The notes below the pieces were generated by a model. That model did no database searches and was not told the origin of the DNA. It saw only the letters and a program-made list of their open reading frames with translations. This document shows positions 1 through 12,621 of a stretch of 64,000 nucleotides of DNA, piece after piece. Position 1 is the first letter of the stretch; each line of letters begins with the position of its first letter. The stretch lies in assembly GCA_000720375.1 (NCBI GenBank), contig JOAA01000021.1, positions 62,001-126,000 of the forward strand, written 5' to 3'. The DNA is from Rhodococcus rhodnii. GTDB lineage: Bacteria > Actinomycetota > Actinomycetes > Mycobacteriales > Pseudonocardiaceae. Made by a program: the position numbers and the translations under genes.

Positions 1-2772
1 CGGCCACATCTCCCACATCGTGTCGGCGCCGTTGTCGAACCAGTAACCCCAGCTGGGATACGTCCGTTGGGTCGCCACCGCATGCGCGACATCCGGGTGA
101 CCGTGGGCGGTCAAGGCCCGCAGCAGGACGCTCGTGCCCAGAGCGCCTGTGTTCAGGTGGTTTCCGCGCGCTTTGATGTCCGCCACCAGGCTCGTCACGA
201 CCTGGGTGACCGAACCCGGTGGGACGAGCCCGAACATCAGCGGGATCGCGTTGGACGTCTGCCGGTAGTCCGGGTCCTTCGCGGTCCGATAACGGCCGTC
301 TGCCAGGAAAGTCGCGTTGAGCGCGGTCCGGCACCCTTCGGCGACCGAGCGGTACCTGGCGGCGGTGTCGCTGTGTCCCAACAGTTCCCCGAGCTCCGCG
401 GTGTTGGTCAACGCCCGGTGCAGGTACGCCGTCGCGGTCAGCCGGGTGTCCTCCGGCGGATTGCCGCCGTAACCGGGCGGGAGGTAGTCGCCGAGCGCGG
501 TGATCGCCAGTCCGTCCTGCAGCCGCCCGATTTCCCAGTCCAGATAGCGAGTCAGGGTGTTCCAGTGCTCGGCCGCGACCGACGAGTCGCCGTAGATCCG
601 GTACATCTCACGGATGATGAACGGATACACCGTTGTCCATTCCGGCGACGGTGCCGCTTCCTGATAACCCCAACCGCCGCTGGGCACGATCACCGGCAGC
701 TGCCCCGCGTCGGTCTGACTGTCGGCGAGGTCGTTGAGCCACTTGCTCAGGAACCGCGCGACGCCGAGGGCGTACATCATCACCGGAGCGCCGACTTGGG
801 CATCGCCTGTCCAGCCGTTCTTCTCGTACATCGGCGTGTCGGTCGGGATGCCGTGCATGTTGTTGCGCAATGTCCGCCGCATCGCGCGGTCGAGTTGTTC
901 GAAGAACGGCTCCGAGCACCGGAATGTCCCGGTGTCCGGTACAGCCGTTTGAACTACCTTGCCCTGCAACGCCTCCGGGCGCGCACCGGTGATTTGGACG
1001 TACCGGAATCCCTTGTAGGAGAACTTGGGCTCCCACGTCTCCAGGCCGGTGCCCGCGCAGATGTACTCGTCGGTCTGGTGGCGGCCGGGGACATGTCCGT
1101 TCTCCCACACCACGCTGCCGTCCGCCTTGAGCTTCTCCCCGTGCTGCATGCGGATCACGGTCCCCGCCGCGGCACGGACGCTCACCTGGGTCCACCCGGA
1201 CATCGTGCGGCCCATGTCGGCGATGTAGACGCCGGGACTGAGCTCCCGGACTGTCGGCGTGACGGTTTCGACGACCTCGATCGGCTCGTGTTGCTGGGCC
1301 TTGAGTGTCCCTTGAGGAGGATCCAGGACGGTTGCCTGCCGCCAGACAATGGCTTTGCGCGCGTCGTAGGTCTCCCCCGCGTACAGCGAGTTGGTGATCG
1401 TGCGGCTTTCGGCGAGTTGCCAGTCCGGTCCCGAGGCGATGGTCGTCTTGCTGCCGTCCGGATGGCTGATCTCCAACTGCGCCAGGAGTCTCGGTTCGCC
1501 ATGCCAGGTCGCCCGATGCCAGTTCCACACGTTCGGCGTGGTCATGCCGTAGAAACCGCGACCCAACAACACTTCCACCGCGTTGTTGCCCTGCTTCACG
1601 AGGTTCGTCACGTCGTGGGTGGCGTACAGCACGGTTTTGTCGTAGTCGGTGAAGCCTGGGTCGAGGACCTGTGTTCCGACGCGGGTGGAGTTGATGGTCG
1701 CGTCGTAGTACGCCAAGCCGCTGATGTACAGCCGAGCCTTGGTCACGCGCTTGCTCAGCGAGAACTCCTTGCGTAACAACGGCGCCGGGGCCTCTGGGAC
1801 CGCGACGGACACGTTGCTCCCCCAGACTCCTTGCCCATACGGCGCAAGCACAGTTGCCGCGGCCCACGCAGAGTCATCGAACTCCGGCTGCTGCCAACCG
1901 CTTTGCTCCGTTTCAGCGACCTTCCACCCGGCTCCGGTGACCAGAACCTGTTGGCCGGCCGAGGTCTCGACGACCAAGCGGACCAACAGTCCAGCGGGGT
2001 TGGTGGAGCCGGGCGCGCCGCGGTTCGTCGCCACGGCCGCGAGAACGTTTCGGCCCGAACGCACAAAGCCCGTCACGTCCGCGGTCAACGCCGTCCGCCA
2101 ACTGTCAGTCGCCTCTGGGGCATGCAGAGCCTGGGTTCCGTTGACGAACAGGGTGAAGTCGTCGTCCGCGGTCGCGACGATCCGCGCGCGGGTGACCGAG
2201 CCGGAAATGTCGACGGCTCCACGTAACCACCGAGACCCCGTGGGCGCGGTGGCCGACCAGATCCACGACGCGCCCTCGATCGTGGGCGGCGCTTCGGGCG
2301 CGGGCGAACCGATCCAGCGCGCTTGCCAAGCCGTGCCGAAAAACCCGGTCTCCCACCACCCCAGTGGCGACCATTCCGTCGGCCGGTTGCGGGAATCCCA
2401 TACCCGGACCTGCCACTCGTAGCGGGTTCGAGGCCGCAACGCCGGTCCCGCGTAGCGCACGGCGACCGACTGGTCCGAGGAAACCTTGCCGGAGTCCCAG
2501 ATTCCCCGCACTCTGATCTGATACGCCGTTTGGCGGGCACCAGGCAGATCCGAACCGAGTACCCACGACAGCCGTGGGCTCGCGACATCGGTGCCCAGCA
2601 ACGAATCGGCGTACTCCACTGTGGTCCGTTCGACCCACATCGGCTCACGCCGCTTTTCACCGGGTGCGTCTTCGCTGGGCAAGTTCTGGCTGGGCGAGTT
2701 GTGGTTCGGCACGGCAAAAGCACTCGCACTCATCGCAGAACTTTGCAAGAAGACACGGCGGTTCATCTCCAT
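1..2772 (-). CDS. Alpha-L-rhamnosidase, GH78 family (3' end outside window)
   Basis: Secreted glycoside hydrolase predicted to remove terminal alpha-L-rhamnose from glycosides or plant polysaccharides. The frame is open from an ATG at 2772 to the window edge (about 924 codons). The N-terminus has a twin-arginine type signal (NRRVFLQSSAMSASAFAVP), followed by Ig-like and beta-sandwich domains, then the (alpha/alpha)6 catalytic region with EKNGWTGDAQ, the GH78 segment that carries the general acid, and YPSWGYWFDNGADTMWEMW near the truncated end. ATG 2772 is preferred because GGAGGG lies 8 nt upstream. The protein is incomplete: its C-terminal domain lies before position 1. A 16-bp LacI-type palindrome just upstream suggests sugar-responsive repression. 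Family assignment is firm; exact substrate is inferred. Confidence 0.93.
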   Translation of the reverse strand, partial: MEMNRRVFLQSSAMSASAFAVPNHNSPSQNLPSEDAPGEKRREPMWVERTTVEYADSLLGTDVASPRLSWVLGSDLPGARQTAYQIRVRGIWDSGKVSSDQSVAVRYAGPALRPRTRYEWQVRVWDSRNRPTEWSPLGWWETGFFGTAWQARWIGSPAPEAPPTIEGASWIWSATAPTGSRWLRGAVDISGSVTRARIVATADDDFTLFVNGTQALHAPEATDSWRTALTADVTGFVRSGRNVLAAVATNRGAPGSTNPAGLLVRLVVETSAGQQVLVTGAGWKVAETEQSGWQQPEFDDSAWAAATVLAPYGQGVWGSNVSVAVPEAPAPLLRKEFSLSKRVTKARLYISGLAYYDATINSTRVGTQVLDPGFTDYDKTVLYATHDVTNLVKQGNNAVEVLLGRGFYGMTTPNVWNWHRATWHGEPRLLAQLEISHPDGSKTTIASGPDWQLAESRTITNSLYAGETYDARKAIVWRQATVLDPPQGTLKAQQHEPIEVVETVTPTVRELSPGVYIADMGRTMSGWTQVSVRAAAGTVIRMQHGEKLKADGSVVWENGHVPGRHQTDEYICAGTGLETWEPKFSYKGFRYVQITGARPEALQGKVVQTAVPDTGTFRCSEPFFEQLDRAMRRTLRNNMHGIPTDTPMYEKNGWTGDAQVGAPVMMYALGVARFLSKWLNDLADSQTDAGQLPVIVPSGGWGYQEAAPSPEWTTVYPFIIREMYRIYGDSSVAAEHWNTLTRYLDWEIGRLQDGLAITALGDYLPPGYGGNPPEDTRLTATAYLHRALTNTAELGELLGHSDTAARYRSVAEGCRTALNATFLADGRYRTAKDPDYRQTSNAIPLMFGLVPPGSVTQVVTSLVADIKARGNHLNTGALGTSVLLRALTAHGHPDVAHAVATQRTYPSWGYWFDNGADTMWEMWP

Positions 2773-2792
2773 CGCACTACCCTCCGTTGGGT

Positions 2793-2808
2793 ATTGAAAC
2801 GTTTCAAT
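2793..2808. promoter_or_regulatory. LacI-family type operator palindrome
   Basis: ATTGAAACGTTTCAAT is a perfect 16-bp palindrome with the central CG typical of LacI-family operators. It ends about 20 nt before the rhamnosidase start, so bound repressor would block that gene. No classical LacI gene is visible in the window next to it. Confidence 0.75.
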
Positions 2809-3177
2809 CACGCGCCGCACAGCATCCCCGCGGAACTGGGAATGGACCGATGCTAGACCACGGGGTGTCATTCACACCACGTTTGAAGTGCCGGGAAGGC
2901 GGGAACCGGGCCCGTCACCACGGTTGTCCACATTGTGGAATGGCCCAGTTGAGCACTGTTTGTCCGGAACTGTCAACGGACACGTGGGATTTACCACGTG
3001 ACATCAGGTATAACCGTGTGTTCACATTACTGTCACGAGAACCCCGGAAGACCCCGGGGAGATTGTCCTGCGCTGACCGCCATCCCGCCATCCGGGAAGC
3101 TCGGCAGCCTGTTTCGCACAGTTTCGCACAACGACGTGCGGCACCAGCCCCTTTAACTGCCTGGGAGGGCCGCTGCT
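2809..3177 (+). promoter_or_regulatory. Intergenic region and probable gltB promoter
   Basis: About 370 nt without a gene between the divergent rhamnosidase and gltB. It contains an inverted repeat CACGTGG-N6-CCACGTG at 2981-3000 and a -10-like TATAAC at 3009-3014. A good Shine-Dalgarno (GGGAGGG) sits near 3163 before the gltB GTG. The inverted repeat overlaps where a -35 element would lie, so it may be an operator; the protein that binds it is unknown. Confidence 0.45.
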
Positions 3178-7663
<4,486 letters not shown>

Positions 7664-7671
<8 letters not shown>

Positions 7672-9115
7672 CCCGAAGGGATTCATCACCACGCCACGGG
7701 AGAACGCGGCGCACCGGCCGGTTTTCCTGAGGCTGCAGGACTGGCGTGAGGTCTACGAGGACTTCGCAACCGAACGCACGCAGCGCCAGGCGGGTCGCTG
7801 CATGGACTGCGGGATCCCGTTCTGCCATCAGGGCTGCCCGCTGGGCAACCTGATCCCTGAGTGGAACAACCTGGTCTGGCAGACGGACTGGCTCGCCGCG
7901 ATCGAACGGCTGCACGCGACCAACAACTTCCCGGAGTTCACCGGGACGTTGTGCCCGGCGCCGTGCGAAACCGCGTGTGTGGTCGGGATCAACGGCGATC
8001 CGGTGTCCATCAAGCGGGTCGAGATCTCGATCATCGACCGCGCGTGGGACGAAGGCTGGGTCACCCCACAGGTGCCGGCTGTCTTGACAGGCAAGAAGGT
8101 CGCGGTGGTCGGATCGGGCCCGGCCGGCCTCGCGGCGGCTCAGCAGCTGACCCGCGCGGGGCACTCGGTGACCGTACTGGAGCGGGCCGACGCGATCGGC
8201 GGGTTGCTGCGCTACGGGATCCCCGAGTTCAAGATGGAGAAGTGGCGTCTTGACAGGCGGATCGACCAGATGCGCGCGGAAGGCACGTCGTTCAAGACGA
8301 ACGTCAACGTCGGCGTGGACATCAAGGCCACCGAACTGCGGACGTCGTATGACGCCGTGGTTCTGGCCGGCGGCGCGACTGCGTGGCGTGACCTGCCCAT
8401 CCCTGGCCGGTCGCTCAAGGGCGTCTACCAGGCGATGGAGTATCTGCCGCCGGCCAACCGCGTGGCCCGTGGCGACCTGGCCACGTCACCGATCAGCGCC
8501 TCTGGCAAGCACGTCGTGGTGATCGGCGGCGGTGACACCGGCGCCGACTGCGTCGGGACGGCACACCGCCAGGGCGCGGCTTCGGTGACACAGCTGGAGA
8601 TCATGCCCCGGCCGCCGGAGGTCCGGTCGGACGCGCACCCGTGGCCGACGTACCCGATGATCTACCGGGTGTCCTCGGCCCACGAGGAGGGCGGCGAACG
8701 GATCTACTCGGTGTCCACAGTGGAGTTCGTCGGGTCCGAGTCTGGTGCGGTCCAATCGCTGAAGCTGGTGGACGTCAAGATGGACGGCGGGAAGTTCGTG
8801 CCGATCGACGGCACCGAACGGGAGATCCCGGCGCAGCTGGTCACCCTCGCGATGGGCTTCGTCGGCCCGCAGCAGGAAGGCCTGCTCAACGATCTCGGGG
8901 TCGCTTACGACCCCAGGGGCAATGTCGCCCGCGACGAGTCATTCGCCACCAGCGTCGATGGCGTATTCGTCGCGGGCGACATGGGCCGCGGCCAGTCGCT
9001 CATCGTCTGGGCGATCGCCGAGGGCCGCTCGGCCGCCGCCGGGGTGGACGCGTACCTGATGAACAGGTCTGTGTTGCCCGCCCCGATCGCCCCGACCGAT
9101 CGCCCCATCGCCTGA
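7664..9115 (+). CDS. gltD: Glutamate synthase small subunit
   Basis: Electron-input subunit of glutamate synthase: takes electrons from NADPH through FAD and 4Fe-4S clusters to GltB. 483 aa. The N-terminal cysteine cluster [17 protein letters not shown] and the later CPAPCETAC bind iron-sulfur centres. [10 protein letters not shown] is the FAD dinucleotide fold and GGGDTGADC the NADPH fold. The ATG at 7664 lies inside the 3' end of gltB, typical of this pair. Confidence 0.98.
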
Positions 9116-9122
9116 CTGACGC

Positions 9123-9190
9123 TCAGGTACCAGGCAATCCCGCCGAAATGCGGGATACACCGCCCGCAGAACCGGTTGCCTGGTACCTGA
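9123..9190. repeat. Nested inverted repeat between gltD and the sigma-factor gene
   Basis: TCAGGTACCAGGCAA (9123-9137) and its exact reverse complement (9176-9190) form 15-bp arms with 38 nt between them. Inside is a second hairpin, ATCCCGC/GCGGGAT (9137-9143 and 9150-9156) with a 6-nt loop. It starts just after the gltD stop and ends 19 nt before the sigma-factor ATG, so it could terminate gltBD, fold in the leader of the sigma gene, or act as an operator. No U-tract follows. Confidence 0.8.
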
Positions 9191-9209
9191 CGCCAGGAAA
9201 GGTGCGGAA

Positions 9210-10328
9210 TTGGACATCCAGGTCGACTCCAGCCACCCGCCATGGGACGGCCTGCAAGGCGCTGAGCGCTACGCCGTTTGCCTGCGCGCGGCTCGCGCAG
9301 GTAACCAGGCCGCGCGGGCCGCGCTTGTCGAAGACCTCACGCCGTTGGTATGGCATGTGGCCAGGGGAAACGGACTGAGCCGGGCCACTGCCGAAGACGT
9401 CGTCCAGACCGTCTGGCTCGCACTGTTCAGCCACATCAACTCCCTGGCCGAGCCGAGAGCGCTGGCCAGTTGGCTGATCACCACGACCCGCCGCGAATCT
9501 CAGCGAGCACGCGGGCGCGCGAACGACCTGCCGTTGACCGACGAAATGGCCGAGCAGCTGCCGAGCACGCTGCCCCAGCCGGAAGACGAAGCGATCCGCG
9601 TCGACCGCGATACGCGGCTGTGGCGTGCGTTCGCTGAGCTGCCGGAGAAGTGCCAGGAGCTGCTGCGGCTGACCGTGCTGGCAGGTCGTAGCGAATACCG
9701 CGTCGTCGCCGAGGCCATGCAGATGAAGCGCGGCAGCATCGGCCCCACCCGCGGCCGCTGCCTGAAGGTCCTTCGTGAACTGCTGGAAAGCCAGGACAAC
9801 GTGACCTCGTTCCCGGTGTCGATCTACTTGTCCGACGAGGCCGGGCACGAACGCGTGCAGGCCGCCGTGGAGCAGCTGGTCACCGACTCCGGCGCGGACA
9901 TCGTCCACCGGGACGAGCCGGTGCTGGGCTCGTGGTTCCGCAAGCTGCGCGCCGCGGCGAAGACCGAGGTCGGCAGGCAGGCCGTGACCAGCGCCGTGCA
10001 CGCACTGGAGTCCAGGCTGGTCCTCGAACAGGACGCCAAGGTCACCGCGGCGATGATGGCGAACGTCGGCCCGGTCCTGACGTCCTTGCAGCCGACCAAG
10101 GACGCGGTGATCAGGATCGGCGCGGTGCTGATCGTGAAGGTCGACTGGACCGTCGCGGTGCACCAGCTCACCGCGGAACAGCAGCTGCTTCTCGATCATC
10201 AGCCGCACCTCCTGACGTCCCCGTGCGAGATCCTGCGGGCCATCAGCCCACCGGCCAACGGCCACCGTGGAGCGATCGAGCCCCGGCCCGACGACGAGCA
10301 AGACCGGCCCTCGGCGCAGTCCGGGTGA
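9210..10328 (+). CDS. Sigma-70 family factor with an extra C-terminal domain
   Basis: 372 aa, about twice the size of a basic ECF sigma factor. Residues about 20-90 resemble sigma region 2 (EDVVQTVWLALFSHINSL) and about 130-185 region 4 (LPEKCQELLRLTVLAGRSEY). Residues about 195-350 form a separate domain containing LGSWFRKLRAAAK, NVGPVLTSLQPTKDAVIRIG and HQLTAEQQLLLDHQPHL. From memory, similar sequence occurs as uncharacterised actinobacterial proteins; I cannot confirm this. The extra domain could be a built-in signal sensor or anti-sigma contact. AGGAAAGG near 9197 serves as ribosome site. No anti-sigma gene is adjacent. It abuts the convergent monooxygenase with no gap. Confidence 0.85.
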   Translation: MDIQVDSSHPPWDGLQGAERYAVCLRAARAGNQAARAALVEDLTPLVWHVARGNGLSRATAEDVVQTVWLALFSHINSLAEPRALASWLITTTRRESQRARGRANDLPLTDEMAEQLPSTLPQPEDEAIRVDRDTRLWRAFAELPEKCQELLRLTVLAGRSEYRVVAEAMQMKRGSIGPTRGRCLKVLRELLESQDNVTSFPVSIYLSDEAGHERVQAAVEQLVTDSGADIVHRDEPVLGSWFRKLRAAAKTEVGRQAVTSAVHALESRLVLEQDAKVTAAMMANVGPVLTSLQPTKDAVIRIGAVLIVKVDWTVAVHQLTAEQQLLLDHQPHLLTSPCEILRAISPPANGHRGAIEPRPDDEQDRPSAQSG

Positions 10329-11432
10329 TCAGAGAGCGATGGCGTTCTTGGCCTTCTCCATGGATTCCTCGGACGCGGGCCCGCCTGGGTTCTCGGTCGG
10401 CAGCGCCTGGTTCAGCGTGACATAGGGCCGCATCCGACGTTCGTACGCCGCGAAAGCCTCGCTGTGGTCGGCTTTGCCGAGCTCCTCGGCGAGAATGTAC
10501 GCGCCCACCAAGGCAATGCTCGTCCCCTGGCCGGACAGCACCGAGGCGCAGTACGCGGCATCGCCGACAAGAGCGATCCGCCCGGTGGACCACGTGTCCA
10601 TGTGGATCTGGGCCATCGCGTCGAAGTAGAAGTTCGGGGCGTCCTTCATCACCTCGATGAACTTCGGCATCTCCCAGCCCAGGTGCGCCAACCGGTCGGC
10701 CATCAGCTTCTTCTGCTGCTCGATGTCGCGGTAGTCGTACTCCAGTTGATCCGACGCGAAGCCGAACGTCGCGCGCAGCTCGGTGTTGTCGCGCACGGGG
10801 TAGACACCGCCGCCGGCGCCGTTTTCCTGGTCCTGGATCCACATCTGCCAGTTGTCCAGCTCAAGGAAGTTCGGCGACGGGAACACCGCGACGTACGAAC
10901 CGAGGTGGCGGACGTAGTTCTCTTCCGGGCCGAACGCCAGGCGCCGGACGCTGGAGTGCATGCCGTCGGCGCCGATCACGAAGTCGAAGGTGCGGTAGCC
11001 GCCTTTCTCGAACTCGACCCGCACACCGTGGTCTTCCTCGTGCAACGCGGTGATTGCGTCGTTGAAGACGTACTCGACGCGATCCTTCGTCGCCTCGTAG
11101 ATCATCTCGGTCAGGTCCTCGCGCAACAACTCGACGTCCTCGCTGTCGAGGCGCCCGCTGCTGAGCGCGACCTCCTCCGACCGGAACATCTCGTTGCCGT
11201 CGCGGTCAACCATGGTCATGCCGCGCATCCGGGTCCGCACCGCGCGCATCTGCGCGCCGAGGCCCATCCGGTCGACCACTTCAAGGGCGACGCCACGGAC
11301 GTCGATCGCCTGGCCACCCTTGCGCAGGCCGTCGGCGCGCTCAACCACCGTGACCGTGAACCCGTGCCCGGTAAGCCAGTAGGCGAGGGCCGAACCAGCG
11401 ACACCAGCACCCGAGACCAGAACGTTTCGCAT
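10329..11432 (-). CDS. FAD-dependent aromatic-ring-type monooxygenase
   Basis: Predicted flavin monooxygenase of the PHBH/TetX-like class (FAD_binding_3): uses NAD(P)H and O2 to hydroxylate a small, probably aromatic or antibiotic-like, substrate. 367 aa from the ATG at 11432, chosen because AGGAG lies 6 nt upstream; a GTG at 11450 would add six residues. Motifs are VSGAGVAGSALAYWL (FAD Rossmann), the DG motif FVIGADGMHSSVR, and GRIALVGDAAYCAS (FAD ribityl contact). Divergently transcribed from a GntR-TetR fusion regulator with a clear operator between them, which implies induction by the substrate. Substrate unknown. Confidence 0.9.
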   Translation of the reverse strand: MRNVLVSGAGVAGSALAYWLTGHGFTVTVVERADGLRKGGQAIDVRGVALEVVDRMGLGAQMRAVRTRMRGMTMVDRDGNEMFRSEEVALSSGRLDSEDVELLREDLTEMIYEATKDRVEYVFNDAITALHEEDHGVRVEFEKGGYRTFDFVIGADGMHSSVRRLAFGPEENYVRHLGSYVAVFPSPNFLELDNWQMWIQDQENGAGGGVYPVRDNTELRATFGFASDQLEYDYRDIEQQKKLMADRLAHLGWEMPKFIEVMKDAPNFYFDAMAQIHMDTWSTGRIALVGDAAYCASVLSGQGTSIALVGAYILAEELGKADHSEAFAAYERRMRPYVTLNQALPTENPGGPASEESMEKAKNAIAL

Positions 11433-11510
11433 CAGATTCTCCTGTATCACTCATCCGTACGCTACGACGCATACACTGGCAGCCGTACAGGCGAAGACGT
11501 CAAAACTGAC

Positions 11511-11536
11511 CTAGTACAGGCGGCGATCTGTACTAG
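11511..11536. promoter_or_regulatory. Probable operator of the GntR-TetR fusion regulator
   Basis: CTAGTACAG (11511-11519) and CTGTACTAG (11528-11536) are perfect inverted half-sites 8 nt apart, just upstream of the regulator start and in the shared promoter region with the monooxygenase. A partial copy, GTACAG, occurs at 11485-11490. Confidence 0.8.
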
Positions 11537-11553
11537 CACAGAGAGGGCCCGAG

Positions 11554-12483
11554 ATGCCGCGCTACCTGGACATCGCCGCCGAGCTGAAGCGGCGGATCAG
11601 CGAGGGTGAACTGCTGCCCGGTGCGAAGGTTCCCTCGGTACGTAAGCTCGCCGCGGAATGGGGCGTGGCGACGGCCACCGCCGCCAAGGCGTTGGCTGCG
11701 GTGAGCCAAGAAGGGCTCATCCATGCCGAACCTCGGTCCGGCTTCGTGGTCGCGGGCACGAAGAACGTGAAAACGCCGAAGTGGTCACGGCAGCACGACC
11801 TCACGCGCGACCGGCTCGTCCGTGCCGCCATCGAGATCGCCGACGCCGAGGGCTTGACCGCGGTGTCCATGCGTAGCGTCACCGCGCGGCTTGGTGTCGC
11901 GACGATGGCGCCGTATCGGCACGTGAAAGGCAAGGACGAACTCGTCATCCTGATGGCCGACGCGGCGTTCGGGGAACGTGGCTACCCCGCGAAGGGACCG
12001 ACGGACTGGCGTCCTCGTCTGGAACTGGCCGCGCGCACGTTCTGGTCGCTGTTCAAACGTCACCCGTGGCTGGCTCAACTGGGGCCGATCACCCGTCCGC
12101 TGCCGTTGCCCAACTTGACCGCGCACTCGGAGTGGATGCTCGTGCCGTTGGACGCGCTCGGCCTCAGTGCGGCGGAAATGCTGGACGTCACAGTGTTGAT
12201 CTTCAGCTACACCCAGGGCATCGCGATTCACCTGGAACGCGAGCAGCAAGCGTTCAGCTCGTCCGGGATGTCCGACGAAGACTGGCTGGACAGCACAGAA
12301 GGCGCGATCCAGGCGATCACCGCGATGGGCCGGTTCCCGACGTTCACGAAGATGATCACGGCCTTGAACGTCGACGGCTACGACCTGATCCTGGACGACC
12401 TCTTCGAACAGGGATTGCGGGCCCTGCTGGACGGACTCGCCCTCCGCTTCTCCTCCCGCGTGTCCACCTTTCCGGCACCATGA
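11554..12483 (+). CDS. GntR-TetR fusion transcriptional regulator
   Basis: 309-aa regulator with two DNA-binding modules. Residues 1-75 are a GntR winged helix (KVPSVRKLAAEWGVATATA; HAEPRSGFVV). Residues about 85-135 are a TetR helix-turn-helix (SMRSVTARLGVATMAPYRHV), followed by a TetR C-terminal ligand domain. Such fusions are known in actinobacteria and usually repress a neighbouring gene. It diverges from the FAD monooxygenase with the CTAGTACAG inverted repeat between them. Its stop codon and last codons lie inside the 22-nt repeat cluster that follows, so the C-terminal residues (STFPAP) are repeat-encoded and may be a recent change. Confidence 0.9.
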   Translation: MPRYLDIAAELKRRISEGELLPGAKVPSVRKLAAEWGVATATAAKALAAVSQEGLIHAEPRSGFVVAGTKNVKTPKWSRQHDLTRDRLVRAAIEIADAEGLTAVSMRSVTARLGVATMAPYRHVKGKDELVILMADAAFGERGYPAKGPTDWRPRLELAARTFWSLFKRHPWLAQLGPITRPLPLPNLTAHSEWMLVPLDALGLSAAEMLDVTVLIFSYTQGIAIHLEREQQAFSSSGMSDEDWLDSTEGAIQAITAMGRFPTFTKMITALNVDGYDLILDDLFEQGLRALLDGLALRFSSRVSTFPAP

Positions 12484-12602
12484 GTTGCACATTCCGGCAC
12501 CATGAGTTGCACGTTCCGGCACCATGAAATTCCCCTGGCCTGGGTGGATGGGAATTTCATGGTGCCGGAATGGTGGACACGGGGTGCTGGAAAGGTGGAC
12601 AC
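12460..12602. repeat. 22-nt tandem repeats arranged as a large inverted structure
   Basis: TTCCGGCACCATGAGTTGC begins copies at 12470 and 12492, and a variant (TTCCGGCACCATGAAATTC) begins at 12514: three units with a 22-nt period. The third copy has an exact 21-nt inverted partner (12514-12534 with 12550-12570). GTGTCCACCTTTCC (12460-12473) pairs with its exact complement at 12589-12602. GGTGGACACGG occurs at 12572 and again at 12594, also 22 nt apart. The block starts in the 3' end of the regulator and ends just before the PaaK-like gene. Confidence 0.9.
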
Positions 12603-12621
12603 GGCGGGGAGAATCGGGGGT

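Noticed and set aside
2973..3060. GlnR binding site upstream of gltB
   Set aside because: A GTCAC half-site is present, but the spaced GAAAC partner is not convincing.
12470..12534. CRISPR-like short repeats
   Set aside because: Units are directly adjacent with a 22-nt period and no unique spacers, and no cas genes are present.
12502..12621. Upstream extension of the PaaK-like protein
   Set aside because: It translates the 22-nt repeat cluster; the ATG at 12622 gives the family N-terminus.
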